A stretch of 64,000 nucleotides of DNA from Abelmoschus esculentus (GCA_035048815.1 JAUCBN010000012.1:12828501-12892500), one strand, 5' to 3'. Counted from the stretch's first letter, positions 44,865 through 56,786 are shown. The notes: generated by a model not told the origin, from the letters alone. Translations and numbers: made by a program.

Positions 44865-44983
44865 AGGGTGCAACACGAGGACTTCCCCAAAGGTCACCCA
44901 TCCTAGTACTACTCTCGCCCAAGCACGCTTGACTGCGGAGTTCTGATGGGATCCGGTGCATTAATGCTGGTATGATCGCACCC
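44865..44983 (-). rRNA. 5S rRNA gene, copy 159
   Basis: Changes: C119U, U96G, C95U, C94U, U53C, C20U. Confidence 0.93.
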
Positions 44984-45149
44984 GTCAAGCAATGCGCGCT
45001 GAACGTACTAATAGGATCAACGGCGCGCGATTATGACTTGCGAGACTCTTTTAACATAAAAGCACGAGGGGGGACGTACCGACAATCCGAACCAAAAATT
45101 AACTAAAAACATTAAAAAAAAAATAGAGGGATAAAACCGAGTCGAAAAA

Positions 45150-45268
45150 GGGGTGCAACACGAGGACTTCCCAGGAGGTCACCCATCCTAGTACTACTCT
45201 CGCCCAAGCACGCTTAACTGCGGTGTTCTGATGGGATCCGGTGCATTAGTGCTGGTATGATCGCACCC
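45150..45268 (-). rRNA. 5S rRNA gene, copy 160
   Basis: Change: U45A. Confidence 0.95.
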
Positions 45269-45434
45269 GTCAAGGAATGCGCGCTGAACGTACTAATAGG
45301 ATCAACGGCGCGCGATTATGACTTGCGAGACTCTTTTAACATAAAGGCACGAGGGGGGACGTACCGACAATCCGAACCAAAAATTAACTAAAAACATTAA
45401 AAAAAACTTAGAGGGATAAAACCGAGTCGAAAAA

Positions 45435-45553
45435 GGGGTGCAACACGAGGACATCCCAGGAGGTCACCCATCCTAGTACTACTCTCGCCCAAGCACGCTT
45501 AACTACGGAGTTCTGATGGGATCCGGTGCATTAGTGCTGGTATAATCGCACCC
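45435..45553 (-). rRNA. 5S rRNA gene, copy 161
   Basis: Changes: A101U, C49U, C10U. The A tract downstream of the gene is broken by CTT. Confidence 0.95.
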
Positions 45554-45717
45554 GTCAAGGAATGCGCGCTGAACGTACTAATAGGATCAACGGCGCGCAA
45601 TTATGACTTGCGAGACTCTTTTAACATAAAAGCACGAGGGGGGACGTACCGACAATCCGAACCAACAATTAACTAAAAACATTAAAAAAAATAGAGGGAT
45701 AAAACCGAGTCGAAAAA

Positions 45718-45836
45718 GGAGTGCAACACGAGGACTTCCCAGGATGTCACCCATCCTAGTACTACTCTCGCCCAAGCACGCTTAGCTGCGGAGTTCTGAT
45801 GGAATCCGGTGCATTAGTGCTAGTATGATCGCACCC
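45718..45836 (-). rRNA. 5S rRNA gene, copy 162
   Basis: Changes: C117U, C92A, U52C, C34U, C15U. Confidence 0.94.
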
Positions 45837-46001
45837 GTCAAGGAATGCGCGCTGAACGTACTAATAGGATCAACGGCGCGCGATTATGACTTGCGAGACT
45901 CTTTGAACATAAAAGCACGAGGGGGGACGTACCGACAATCCGAACCAAAAATTAACTAAAAACATTAAAAAAAAATAGAGGGATAAAACCGAGTCGAAAA
46001 A

Positions 46002-46120
46002 GAGGTGCAACACGAGGACTTCCCAGGAGGTCACCCATCCTAGTACTACTCTCGCCCAAGAACGCTTACTTGCGGAGTTCTGATGGGATCCGGTGCATTT
46101 GTGCTGGTATGATCGCACCC
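46002..46120 (-). rRNA. 5S rRNA gene, copy 163
   Basis: Changes: C118U, G60U, U52G, G51A, U21A. Confidence 0.94.
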
Positions 46121-46285
46121 GTCAAGGAATGCGCGCTGAACGTACTAATAGGATCAACAGCGCGCGATTATGACTTGCGAGACTCTTTTAACATAAAAGC
46201 ACGAGGGGGGACGTACCGACAATCCGAACCAAAAATTAACTAAAAACATTAAAAAAAAATAGAGGGATAAAACCGAGTCGAAAAA

Positions 46286-46404
46286 GGGGTGCAACATGAG
46301 GACTTCCCAGGAGGTCACCCATCCTAGTACTACTCTCACCCAAGCACACTTAACTACAGAGTTCTGATGGGATCCGGTGCATTAGTGCTGGTATGATCGC
46401 ACCC
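46286..46404 (-). rRNA. 5S rRNA gene, copy 164
   Basis: Changes: G108A, C67U, C57U, C49U, C47U. Confidence 0.94.
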
Positions 46405-46569
46405 GTCAAGGAATGCGCGCTGAACGTACTAATAGGATCAACGGCGCGCGATTATGACTTGCGAGACTCTTTTAACATAAAAGCACGAGGGGGGACGTAC
46501 CGACAATCCGAACCAAAAATTAACTAAAAACATTAAAAAAAAATAGAGGGATAAAACCGAGTCGAAAAA

Positions 46570-46688
46570 GGGGTGCAACACGAGGACATCCCAGGAGGTC
46601 ACCCATCCTAGTACCACTCTCGCCCAAGCACGCTTCACTGTGGAGTTCTGATGGGATCCTGTGCATTAGTGCTGGTATGATCGCACCC
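46570..46688 (-). rRNA. 5S rRNA gene, copy 165
   Basis: Changes: A101U, A74G, U53G, G48A, C29A. Confidence 0.94.
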
Positions 46689-46852
46689 ATCAAGGAATGC
46701 GCGCTGAACGTACTAATAGTATCAACGGCGCGCGATTATGACTTGCGAGACTCTTTTAACATAAAAGCACGAGGGGGGACGTACCGACAATCCGAACCAA
46801 AAATTAACTAAAATCATTAAAAAAAATAGAGGGATAAAACCGAGTCGAAAAA

Positions 46853-46971
46853 AGGGTGCAACACGAGGACTTCCCAGGAGGTCACCCATCCTAGTACTAC
46901 TCTCTCCCAAGCAAGCTTAACTGCGGAGTTCTAATGGGATCCAGTGCATAAGTGCTGGTATGATCGCACCC
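46853..46971 (-). rRNA. 5S rRNA gene, copy 166
   Basis: Changes: C119U, C67A, G58U, C39U, C29U, A22U. Confidence 0.93.
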
Positions 46972-47137
46972 GTCAAGGAAATCGCGCTGAACGTACTAAT
47001 AGGATCAACGGCGCGCGATTATGACTTGCGAGACTCTTTTAACATAAAAGCACGAGGGGGGACGTACCGACAATCCGAACCAAAAATTAACTAAAAACAT
47101 TAAAAAAAAAATAGAGGGATAAAACCGAGTCGAAAAA

Positions 47138-47256
47138 GGGGTGCAACACGAGGACATCCCAGGAGGTCACCCATCCTAGTACCACTCTCGCCCAAGCACG
47201 CTTCACTGTGGAGTTCTGATGGGATCCTGTGCATTAGTGCTGGTATGATCGCACCC
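47138..47256 (-). rRNA. 5S rRNA gene, copy 167
   Basis: Changes: A101U, A74G, U53G, G48A, C29A. Confidence 0.94.
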
Positions 47257-47421
47257 ATCAAGGAATGCGCGCTGAACGTACTAATAGTATCAACGGCGCG
47301 CGATTATGACTTGCGAGACTCTTTTAACATAAAAGCACGAGGGGGGACGTACCGACAATCCGAACCAAAAATTAACTAAAATCATTAAAAAAAAATAGAG
47401 GGATAAAACCGAGTCGAAAAA

Positions 47422-47540
47422 GGGGTGCAACACGAGGACTTCCCAGGAGGTCACCCATCCTAGTACTACTCTCTCCCAAGCACGCTTAACTACGGAGTTC
47501 TAATGGGATCCAGTGCATAAGTGCTGGTATGATCGCACCC
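47422..47540 (-). rRNA. 5S rRNA gene, copy 168
   Basis: Changes: C67A, C49U, C39U, C29U, A22U. Confidence 0.94.
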
Positions 47541-47704
47541 GTCAAAGAAATCGCGCTGAACGTACTAATAGGATCAACGGCGCGCGATTATGACTTGCGA
47601 GACTCTTTTAACATAAAAGCACGAGGGGGGACGTACCGACAATCCGAACCAAAAATTAACTAAAATCATTAAAAAAAATAGAGGGATAAAACCGAGTCGA
47701 AAAA

Positions 47705-47823
47705 AGGGTGCAACACGAGGACTTCCCAGGAGGTCACCCATCCTAGTACTACTCTCTCCCAAGCACGCTTAACTGCGGAGTTCTAATGGGATCCAGTGCA
47801 TAAGTGCTGGTATGATCGCACCC
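47705..47823 (-). rRNA. 5S rRNA gene, copy 169
   Basis: Changes: C119U, C67A, C39U, C29U, A22U. Confidence 0.94.
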
Positions 47824-47987
47824 GTCAAGGAAATCGCGCTGAACGTACTAATAGGATCAACGGCGCGCGATTATGACTTGCGAGACTCTTTTAACATAAA
47901 AGCACGAGGGGGGACGTACCGACAATCCGAACCAAAAATTAACTAAAAACATTAAAAAAAATAGAGGGATAAAACCGAGTCGAAAAA

Positions 47988-48106
47988 AGGGTGCAACACG
48001 AGGACTTCCCAGGAGGTCACCCATCCTAGTACTACTCTCGCACAAGCACGCTTAGCTGCGGAGTTCTGATGGGATCCGGTGCATTAGTGCTGGTATGATC
48101 GCACCC
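47988..48106 (-). rRNA. 5S rRNA gene, copy 170
   Basis: Changes: C119U, G65U, U52C. Confidence 0.95.
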
Positions 48107-48270
48107 GTCAAGGAATGCGCGCTGAACGTACTAATAGAATCAACGGCGCGCGATTATGACTTGCGAGACTCTTTTAACATAAAAGCACGAGGGGGGACGT
48201 ACCGACAATCCGAACCAAAAATTAACTAAAAACATTAAAAAAAATAGAGGGATAAAACCGAGTCAAAAAA

Positions 48271-48389
48271 GGGGTGCAACACGAGGACTTCCCAAGAGGT
48301 CACCCATCCTAGTACTACTCTCGCCCAAGCACGCTTCACTACGGAGTTCTGATAGGATCCGGTGCATTAGTGCTGGTATGATCGCACCC
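48271..48389 (-). rRNA. 5S rRNA gene, copy 171
   Basis: Changes: C95U, U53G, C49U, C36U. Confidence 0.95.
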
Positions 48390-48554
48390 ATCAAGGAATG
48401 CGCGCTGAACGTACTAATAGGATCAACGGCGCGCGATTATGACTTGCGAGACTCTTTTAACATAAAAGCACGAGGGGGGACGTACCGACAATCCGAACCA
48501 AAAATTAACTAAAAACATTAAAAAAAAATAGAGGGATAAAACCGAGTCGAAAAA

Positions 48555-48673
48555 GGGGTGCAACACGAGGACTTCCCAGGAGGTCACCCATCCTAGTACT
48601 ACTCTCGCCCAAACACGCTTTACTGCAGAGTTCTAATGGGATCCGGTGCATTAGTGCTGGTATAATCGCACCC
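48555..48673 (-). rRNA. 5S rRNA gene, copy 172
   Basis: Changes: C61U, U53A, C47U, C39U, C10U. Confidence 0.94.
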
Positions 48674-48839
48674 GTCAAGGAATGCGCGCTGAACGTACTA
48701 ATAGGATCAACGGCGCGCGATTATGACTTGCGAGACTCTTTTAACATAAAAGCACGAGGGGGGACGTACCGACAATCCGAACCAAAAATTAACTAAAAAC
48801 ATTAAAAAAAAAATAGAGGGATAAAACCGAGTCGAAAAA

Positions 48840-48958
48840 GGGGTGCAACACGAGGACATCCCAGGAGGTCACCCATCCTAGTACTACTCTCGCCCAAGCA
48901 CGCTTCACTGTGGAGTTCTGATGGGATCCGGTGCATTAGTGCTGGTATGATCGCACCC
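48840..48958 (-). rRNA. 5S rRNA gene, copy 173
   Basis: Changes: A101U, U53G, G48A. TATA-like element altered. Confidence 0.95.
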
Positions 48959-49123
48959 ATCAAGGAATGCGCGCTGAACGTACTGATAGGATCAACGGCG
49001 CGCGATTATGACTTGCGAGACTCTTTTAACATAAAAGCACGAGGGGGGACGTACCGACAATCCGAACCAAAAATTAACTAAAATCATTAAAAAAAAATAG
49101 AGGGATAAAACCGAGTCGAAAAA

Positions 49124-49242
49124 AGGGTGCAACACGAGAACTTCCCAGGAGGTCACCCATCCTAGTACTACTCTCTCCCAAGCACGCTTAACTGCGGAGT
49201 TCTAATGGGATCCAGTGCATAAGTGCTGGTATGATCGCACCC
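49124..49242 (-). rRNA. 5S rRNA gene, copy 174
   Basis: Changes: C119U, C104U, C67A, C39U, C29U, A22U. Confidence 0.93.
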
Positions 49243-49406
49243 GTCAAGGAAATCGCGCTGAACGTACTAATAGGATCAACGGCGCGCGATTATGACTTGC
49301 GAGACTCTTTTAACATAAAAGCACGAGGGGGGACGTACCGACAATCCGAACCAAAAATTAACTAAAAACATTAAAAAAAATAGAGGGATAAAACCGAGTC
49401 GAAAAT

Positions 49407-49525
49407 GGGGTGCAACACGAGGACTTCCCAGGAGGTCACCCATCCTAGTACTACTCTCGCCCAAGCACGCTTAGCTGCGGAGTTCTGATGGGATCCGGTG
49501 CATTAGTGCTGGTATGATCTCACCC
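49407..49525 (-). rRNA. 5S rRNA gene, copy 175
   Basis: Changes: U52C, C6A. The base just after the gene is A, so the T run is ATTTT. Confidence 0.94.
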
Positions 49526-49690
49526 GTCAAGGAAGGCGCGCTGAACGTACTAATAGGATCAACGGCGCGCGATTATGACTTGCGAGACTCTTTTAACATA
49601 AAAGCACGAGGGGGGACGTACCGACAATCCGAACCAAAAATTAACTAAAAACATTAAAAAAAAATAGAGGGATAAAACCGAGTCGAAAAA

Positions 49691-49809
49691 GGGGTGCAAC
49701 ACGAGGACTTCCCAAGAGGTCACCCATCCTAGTACTACTCTCGCCCAAGAACGCTTAACTGCGGAGTTCTGATGGGATCCAGTGCATTAGTGCTGGTATG
49801 ATCGCACCC
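49691..49809 (-). rRNA. 5S rRNA gene, copy 176
   Basis: Changes: C95U, G60U, C29U. Confidence 0.95.
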
Positions 49810-49973
49810 GTCAAAGAAATCGCGCTGAACGTACTAATAGGATCAACGGCGCGCGATTATGACTTGCGAGACTCTTTTAACATAAAAGCACGAGGGGGGA
49901 CGTACCGACAATCCGAACCAAATATTAACTAAAAACATTAAAAAAAATAGAGGGATAAAACCGAGTCGAAAAA

Positions 49974-50092
49974 GGGGTGCAACACGAGGACTTCCCAGGA
50001 GGTCACCCATCCTAGTATTACTCTCGCCCAAACACGCTTAACTGCGGAGTTCTGATGGGATCCGGTGCATTAATGCTGGTATGATCGCACCC
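49974..50092 (-). rRNA. 5S rRNA gene, copy 177
   Basis: Changes: G75A, C61U, C20U. Confidence 0.95.
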
Positions 50093-50258
50093 GTCAAGGA
50101 ATGCGCGCTGAACGTACTAATAGGATCAACGGCGCGCGATTATGACTTGCGAGACTCTTTTAACAGAAAAGCACGAGGGGGGACGTACCGACAATCCGAA
50201 CCAAAAATTAACTAAAAACATTAAAAAAAAAATAGAGGGATAAAACCGAGTCGAAAAA

Positions 50259-50377
50259 GGGGTGCAACACGAGGACTTCCCAAGAGGTCACCCATCCTAG
50301 TACTACTCTCGCCCAAGAACGCTTAACTGCGGAGTTCTGATGGGATCCGGAGCATTAGTGCTGGTATGATCGCACCC
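50259..50377 (-). rRNA. 5S rRNA gene, copy 178
   Basis: Changes: C95U, G60U, A27U. Confidence 0.95.
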
Positions 50378-50541
50378 GTCAAAGAATGCGCGCTGAACGT
50401 ACTAATAGAATCAACGGCGCGCGATTATGACTTGCGAGACTCTTTTAACATAAAAGCACGAGGGGGGACGTACAGACAATCCGAACCAAAAATTAACTAA
50501 AAACATTAAAAAAAATAGAGGGATAAAACCGAGTCAAAAAA

Positions 50542-50660
50542 GGGATGAAACACGAGGACTTCCCAAGAGGTCACCCATCCTTGGACTACTCTCGCCCAAG
50601 CACGCTTAATTGCGGAGTTCTGATGGGATCCGGTGCATTAGTGCTGGTATGATCGCACCC
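50542..50660 (-). rRNA. 5S rRNA gene, copy 179
   Basis: Changes: C116U, G113U, C95U, U79A, A77C, G51A. Confidence 0.93.
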
Positions 50661-50825
50661 GTCAAGGAATGCGCGCTGAACGTACTAATAGGATCAACGG
50701 CGCGCGATTATGACTTGCGAGACTCTTTTAACATAAAAGCACGAGGGGGGACGTACCGACAATCCGAACCAAAAATTAACTAAAAACATTAAAAAAAAAT
50801 AGAGGGATAAAACCGAGTCGAAAAA

Positions 50826-50944
50826 GGGGTGCAAAACGAGGACTTCCCAGGAGGACACCCATCCTAGTACTACTCTCGCCCAAGCACGCTTCACTGCGAA
50901 GTTCTGATGGGATCCGGAGCATTAGTGCTGGTATGATCGCACCC
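50826..50944 (-). rRNA. 5S rRNA gene, copy 180
   Basis: Changes: G110U, A90U, U53G, C46U, A27U. Confidence 0.94.
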
Positions 50945-51108
50945 GTCAAGGAATGCGCGCTGAACGTACTAATAGGATCAACGGCGCGCGATTATGACTT
51001 GCGAGACTCTTTTAACATAAAAGCACGAGGGGGGACGTACCGACAATCCGAACCAAAAATTAACTAAAAACATTAAAAAAAAATAGAGGGATAAACCGAT
51101 TCGAAAAA

Positions 51109-51227
51109 GGGATGCAACACGAGGACTTCCCAGCAGGTCACCCATCCTAGGACTACTCTCGCCCAAGCACGCTTAATTGCGGAGTTCTGATGGGATCCGG
51201 TGCATTAGTGCTGGTATGATCGAACCC
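51109..51227 (-). rRNA. 5S rRNA gene, copy 181
   Basis: Changes: C116U, C94G, A77C, G51A, G5U. Confidence 0.94.
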
Positions 51228-51392
51228 GTCAAGGAATGCGCGCTGAACGTACTAATAGGATCAACGGCGCGCGATGATGACTTGCGAGACTCTTTTAACA
51301 TAAAAGCACGAGGGGGGACGTACCGACAATCCGAACCAAAAATTAATTAAAAACATTAAAAAAAAATAGAGGGATAAAACCGAGTCGAAAAA

Positions 51393-51511
51393 GGGGTGCA
51401 AAACGAGGACTTCCCAGGAGGACACCCATCCTAGTACTACTCTCGCCCAAGCACGCTTCACTGCGGAGTTCTGATGGGATCCGGAGCATTAGTGCTGGTA
51501 TGATCGCACCC
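51393..51511 (-). rRNA. 5S rRNA gene, copy 182
   Basis: Changes: G110U, A90U, U53G, A27U. Confidence 0.94.
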
Positions 51512-51676
51512 GTCAAGGAATGCGCGCTGAACGTACTAATAGGATCAACGGCGCGCGATTATGACTTGCGAGACTCTTTTAACATAAAAGCACGAGGGGG
51601 GACGTACCGACAATCCGAACCAAAAATTAACTAAAAACATTAAAAAAAAATAGAGGGATAAAACCGAGTCGAAAAA

Positions 51677-51795
51677 GGGATGCAACACGAGGACTTCCCA
51701 GGAGGTCACCCATCCTAGGACTACTCTCGCCCAAGCACGCTTAATTGCGGAGTTCTGATGGGATCCGGTGCATTAGTGCTGGTATGATCGCACCC
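51677..51795 (-). rRNA. 5S rRNA gene, copy 183
   Basis: Changes: C116U, A77C, G51A. Confidence 0.95.
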
Positions 51796-51960
51796 GTCAA
51801 GGAATGCGCGCTGAACGTACTAATAGGATCAACGGCGCGCGATTATGACTTGCGAGACTCTTTTAACATAAAAGCACGAGGGGGGACGTACCGACAATCC
51901 GAACCAAAAATTAACTAAAAACATTAAAAAAAAATAGAGGGATAAAACCGAGTCGAAAAA

Positions 51961-52079
51961 GGGGTGCAACACGAGGACTTCCCAGGAGGTCACCCATCCT
52001 AGTACTACTCTCGCCCAAGCACGCTTAACTGCGGAGTTCTAATGGGATCCGATGCATTAGTGCTGGTATGATCGCACCC
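51961..52079 (-). rRNA. 5S rRNA gene, copy 184
   Basis: Changes: C39U, C28U. Confidence 0.95.
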
Positions 52080-52243
52080 GTAAAGGAATGCGCGCTGAAC
52101 GTACTAATAGGATCAACGGCGCGCGATTATGACTTGCGAGACTCTTTTAACATAAAAGCACGAGGGTGGACGTACCGACAATCCGAACCAAAAACTAACT
52201 AAAAACATTAAAAAAAATAGAGGGATAAAACCGAGTCGAAAAA

Positions 52244-52362
52244 GGGGTGCAACACGAGGACTTCCCAGGAGGTCACCCATCCTAGTACTACTCTCGCTCA
52301 AGCACGCTTAGCTGCGGAGTTCTGATGGGATCCGGTGCATTAGTGCTGGTATGATCACACCC
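52244..52362 (-). rRNA. 5S rRNA gene, copy 185
   Basis: Changes: G65A, U52C, C6U. Confidence 0.95.
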
Positions 52363-52527
52363 GTCAAGGAATGCGCGCTGAACGTACTAATAGGATCAAC
52401 GGCGCGCGATTATGACTTGCGAGACTCTTTTAACAAAAAAGCACGAGGGGGGACGTACCGACAATCCGAACCAAAAATTAACTAAAAACATTAAAAAAAA
52501 ATAGAGGGATAAAACCGAGTCGAAAAA

Positions 52528-52646
52528 GGGGTGCAACACGAGGACTTCCAAGGAGGTCACCCATCCTAGTACTACTCTCGTCCAAGCATTCTTAACTACG
52601 GAGTTCTGATGGGATCCGGTGCATTAGTGCTGGTATGATCGCACCC
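52528..52646 (-). rRNA. 5S rRNA gene, copy 186
   Basis: Changes: G97U, G66A, G58A, C57A, C49U. Confidence 0.94.
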
Positions 52647-52811
52647 GTCAAGGAATGCGCGCTGAACGTACTAATAGGATCAACGGCGCGCGATTATGAC
52701 TTGCGAGACTCTTTTAACAAAAAAGCACGAGGGGGGACGTACCGACAATCCGAACCAAAAATTAACTAAAAACATTAAAAAAAAATAGAGGGATAAAACC
52801 GAGTCGAAAAA

Positions 52812-52930
52812 GGGGTGCAACACGAGGACTTCCCAGGAGGTCACCCATCCTAGTACTTCTCTCGCCCATGCACGCTTAACTGCGGAGTTCTGATGGGATC
52901 CGGTGCATTAGTACTGGTATGATCGCACCC
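52812..52930 (-). rRNA. 5S rRNA gene, copy 187
   Basis: Changes: U73A, U62A, C18U. Confidence 0.95.
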
Positions 52931-53096
52931 GTCAAGAATTGCGCGCTAAACGTACTAATAGGATCAACGGCGCGCGATTATGACTTGCGAGACTCTTTTA
53001 ACATAAAAGCACGAGGGGGGACGTACCGACAATCCGAACCAAAAATTAACTTAAAACATTAAAAAAAAAATAGAGGGATAAAACCGAGTCGAAAAA

Positions 53097-53215
53097 GGGG
53101 TGCAACACGAGGACTTCCCAGGAGGTCACCCATCCTAGTACTACCCTCGCCCAAGCATGCTTAACTGCGGTGTTCTGATGGGATCCGGTGCATTAGTGCT
53201 GGTATGATCGCACCC
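53097..53215 (-). rRNA. 5S rRNA gene, copy 188
   Basis: Changes: A71G, G58A, U45A. Confidence 0.95.
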
Positions 53216-53379
53216 GTCAAGGAATGCGCGCTGAACGTACTAATAGGATCAACGGCGCGCGATTATGACTTGCGAGACTCTTTTAACATAAAAGCACGAG
53301 GGGGGACGTACCGACAATCCGAACCAAAAATTAACTAAAAACATTAAAAAAAATAGAGGGATAAAACCGAGTCGAAAAA

Positions 53380-53498
53380 GGAGTGCAACACGAGGACTTC
53401 CCAGGAGGTCACCCATCCTAGTACTACTCTCGCCTAAGCACGCTTCACTGCGGAGTTCTGATGGGATCCGGTGCATTAGTGCTGGTATGATCGCACCC
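53380..53498 (-). rRNA. 5S rRNA gene, copy 189
   Basis: Changes: C117U, G64A, U53G. Confidence 0.95.
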
Positions 53499-53662
53499 AT
53501 CAAGGAATGCGCGCTGAACGTACTAATAGGATCAACGGTGCGCGATTATGACTTGCGAGACTCTTTTAACATAAAAGCACGAGGGGGGACGTACCGACAA
53601 TCCGAACCAAAAATTAACTAAAAACATTAAAAAAAATAGAGGGATAAAATTGAGTCGAAAAA

Positions 53663-53781
53663 GGGGTGCAACACGAGGACTTCCCAGGAGGTCACCCATC
53701 CTAGTACTACTCTCGCCCAAGCACGCTGAACTGCGGAGTTCTGATGGGATCCGGTGCATTAGTGCTGGTATGATCGCACCC
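53663..53781 (-). rRNA. 5S rRNA gene, copy 190
   Basis: Change: A54C. Confidence 0.95.
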
Positions 53782-53947
53782 GTCAAGGAATGCGCGCTGA
53801 ACGTACTAATAGGATCAACGGCGCGCGATTATGACTTGCGAGACTCTTTTAACATAAAAGCACGAGGGGGGACGTACCGACAATCCGAACCAAAAATTAA
53901 CTAAAAACATTAAAAAGAAAATAGAAGGATAAAACCGAGTCGAAAAA

Positions 53948-54066
53948 GGGGTGCAACACGAGGACTTCCCAGGAGGTCACCCATCCTAGTACTACTCTTG
54001 CCCAAGCACGCTTAACTGCGGAGTTCTGATGGGATCCGATGCATTAGTGCTGGTATGATCGCACCC
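53948..54066 (-). rRNA. 5S rRNA gene, copy 191
   Basis: Changes: G68A, C28U. Confidence 0.95.
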
Positions 54067-54231
54067 GTAAAAGAATGCGCGCTGAACGTACTAATAGGAT
54101 CAACGGCGCACGATTATGACTTGCGAGACTCTTTTAACATAAAAGCACGAGGGGGGACGTACCGACAATCCGAACCAAAAATTAACTAAAAACATTAAAA
54201 AAAAATAGAGGGATAAAACCGAGTCGAAAAA

Positions 54232-54350
54232 GGGGTGCAACACGAGGACTTCCCAGTAGGTCACCCATCCTAGTACTACTCTCGCCCAAGCACGCTTAGC
54301 TGCGGAGTTCTGATGGGATCCGGTGCATTAGTGCTGGTATGATCGCACCC
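54232..54350 (-). rRNA. 5S rRNA gene, copy 192
   Basis: Changes: C94A, U52C. Confidence 0.95.
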
Positions 54351-54515
54351 ATCAAGGAATGCGCGCTGAACGTACTAATAGGATCAACGGTGCGCGATTA
54401 TGACTTGCGAGACTCTTTTAACATAAAAGCACGAGGGGGGACGTACCGACAATCCGAACCAAAAATTAACTAAAAACATTAAAAAAAAATAGAGGGATAA
54501 AATTGAGTCGAAAAA

Positions 54516-54634
54516 GGGGTGCAACACGAGGACTTCCCAGGAGGTCACCCATCCTAGTACTACTCTCGCCCAAGCACGCTGAACTGCGGAGTTCTGATGG
54601 GATCCGGTGCATTAGTGCTGGTATGATCGCACCC
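54516..54634 (-). rRNA. 5S rRNA gene, copy 193
   Basis: Change: A54C. Confidence 0.95.
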
Positions 54635-54800
54635 GTCAAGGAATGCGCGCTGAACGTACTAATAGGATCAACGGCGCGCGATTATGACTTGCGAGACTCT
54701 TTTAACATAAAAGCACGAGGGGGGACGTACCGACAATCCGAACCAAAAATTAACTAAAAACATTAAAAAGAAAATAGAAGGATAAAACCGAGTCGAAAAA

Positions 54801-54919
54801 GGGGTGCAACACGAGGACTTCCCAGGAGGTCACCCAACCTAGTACTACTCTTGCCCAAGCACGCTTAACTGCGGAGTTCTGATGGGATCCGGAGCATTAG
54901 TGCTGGTATGATCGCAACC
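54801..54919 (-). rRNA. 5S rRNA gene, copy 194
   Basis: Changes: A83U, G68A, A27U, G3U. Confidence 0.94.
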
Positions 54920-55084
54920 GTAAAAGAATGCGCGCTGAACGTACTAATAGGATCAACGGCGCACGATTATGACTTGCGAGACTCTTTTACCATAAAAGCA
55001 CGAGGGGGGACGTACCGACAATCCGAACCAAAAATTAACTAAAAACATTAAAAAAAAATAGAGGGATAAAACCGAGTCGAAAAA

Positions 55085-55203
55085 GGGGTGCAACACGAGG
55101 ACTTCCCAGGAGGTCACCCATCCTAGTACTACTCTCGCCCAAGCACGCTTAGCTGCGGAGTTCTGATGGGATCCGGTGCATTAGTGCTGGTATGATCGCA
55201 CCC
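55085..55203 (-). rRNA. 5S rRNA gene, copy 195
   Basis: Change: U52C. Confidence 0.95.
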
Positions 55204-55368
55204 TTCAAGGAATGCGCGCTGAACGTACTAATAGGATCAACGGCGCGCGATTATGACTTGCGAGACTCTTTTAACATAAAAGCACGAGGGGGACGTACCG
55301 ACAATCCGAACCAAAAATTAACTAAAAACATTAAAAAAAAAATAGAGGGATAAAACCGAGTCGAAAAA

Positions 55369-55487
55369 GGGGTGCAACACGAGGACTTCCCAGGAGGTCA
55401 CCCATCCTAGTACTACTCTCGCCCAAGCACGCTTCACTGCGGAGTTCTGATGGGATCCGGTGCATTAGTGCTGGTATGATCGCACCC
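55369..55487 (-). rRNA. 5S rRNA gene, copy 196
   Basis: Change: U53G. TATA-like element altered at -30. Confidence 0.95.
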
Positions 55488-55652
55488 GTCAAGGAATGCG
55501 CGCTGAACGTACTAATTGGATCAACGGCGCGCGATTATGACTTGCGAGACTCTTTTAACATAAAAGCACGAGGGGGGACGTACCGACAATCCCAACCAAA
55601 AATTAACTAAAAACATTAAAAAAAGATAGAGGGATAAAACCGAGTCGAAAAA

Positions 55653-55771
55653 GGGGTGCAACACGAGGACTTCCCAGGAGGTCACCCATCCTAGTACTAC
55701 TCTCGCCCAAGCACGCTTCACTGCGGAGTTCTGATGGGATCCGGTGCATTAGTGCTGGTATGATCACACCC
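55653..55771 (-). rRNA. 5S rRNA gene, copy 197
   Basis: Changes: U53G, C6U. TATA-like element altered at -29. Confidence 0.95.
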
Positions 55772-55937
55772 GTCAAGGAATGCGCGCTGAACGTACTAAG
55801 AGGATCAACGGCGCGCGATTATGACATGCGAGACTCTTTTAACATAAAAGCACGAGGGGGGACGTACCGACAATCCGAACCAAAAATTAACTAAAAACAT
55901 TAAAAAAAAAATAGAGGGATAAAACCGAGTCGAAAAA

Positions 55938-56056
55938 AGGGTGCAACACGAGGACTTCCCAGGAGGTCACCCATCCTAGTACTACTCTCGCCCAAGCACG
56001 CTTAACTGCGGAGTTCTGATGGGATCCGGTGCATTAGTGCTGGTATGATCGCACCC
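55938..56056 (-). rRNA. 5S rRNA gene, copy 198
   Basis: Change: C119U. Confidence 0.95.
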
Positions 56057-56221
56057 CTCAAGGAATGCGCGCTGAACGTACTAATAGGATCAACGGCGCG
56101 CGATTATGACTTGCGAGACTCTTTTAACATAAAAGCACGAGGGGGGACGTACCGACAATCCGAACCAAAAATTAACTAAAAACATTAAAAAAAAATAGAG
56201 GGATAAAACCGAGTCGAAAAA

Positions 56222-56340
56222 GGGGTGCAACACGAGGACTTCCCAAATGGTCACCCATCCTAGTACTGCTCTCGCCCAAGCACGCTTGACTGCAGAGTTC
56301 TGATGGGATCCGGTGCATTAGTGCTGGTATGATCGCACCC
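56222..56340 (-). rRNA. 5S rRNA gene, copy 199
   Basis: Changes: C95U, C94U, U93A, U73C, U53C, C47U. Confidence 0.93.
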
Positions 56341-56504
56341 GTCAAGGAATGCGCGCTGAACGTACTAATAGGATCAACGGCGCGCGATTATGACTTGCGA
56401 GACTCTTTTAACATAAAAGCACGAGGGGGGACGTACCGACAATCCGAACCAAAAATTAACTAAAAACATTAAAAAAAATAGAGGGATAAAACCGAGTCGA
56501 AAAA

Positions 56505-56623
56505 GGGGTGCAACACGAGGACTTCCCAGAAGGTCACCCATCCTAGTACTACTCTCGCCCAAGCACGCTTAGCTGCGGAGTTCTGATGAGATCCGGTGCA
56601 TTAGTGCTGGTATGATCGCACCC
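56505..56623 (-). rRNA. 5S rRNA gene, copy 200
   Basis: Changes: C94U, U52C, C35U. TATA-like element altered at -24. Confidence 0.95.
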
Positions 56624-56786
56624 GTCAAGGAATGCGCGCTGAACGTGCTAATAGGATCAACGGCGCGCGATTATGACTTGCGAGACTCTTTTAACATAAA
56701 AGCACGAGGGGGGACGTACCGACAATCCGAACCAAAAATTAACTAAAAAATTAAAAAAAATAGAGGGATAAAACCGAGTCGAAAAA

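Larger units (their letters stand above)
46570..47540 (-). repeat. Duplicated dimer, copies 165-166 and 167-168
   Basis: An A101U/A74G/U53G/G48A/C29A copy followed by a C67A/C39U/C29U/A22U copy occurs twice in succession. The first type is also copy 155 and the second type also copies 169 and 174. Confidence 0.8.
50826..51795 (-). repeat. Duplicated dimer, copies 180-181 and 182-183
   Basis: A G110U/A90U/U53G/A27U copy followed by a C116U/A77C/G51A copy is repeated with a 567-bp offset. Private changes in 180 (C46U) and 181 (C94G, G5U) arose later or were lost by exchange. Confidence 0.8.
53663..55203 (-). repeat. Duplicated trimer, copies 190-192 and 193-195
   Basis: Offset is 853 bp. Shared markers are A54C (190/193) with a changed spacer just downstream of the gene, G68A (191/194) with a G interrupting the A tract, and U52C (192/195). 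Confidence 0.8.
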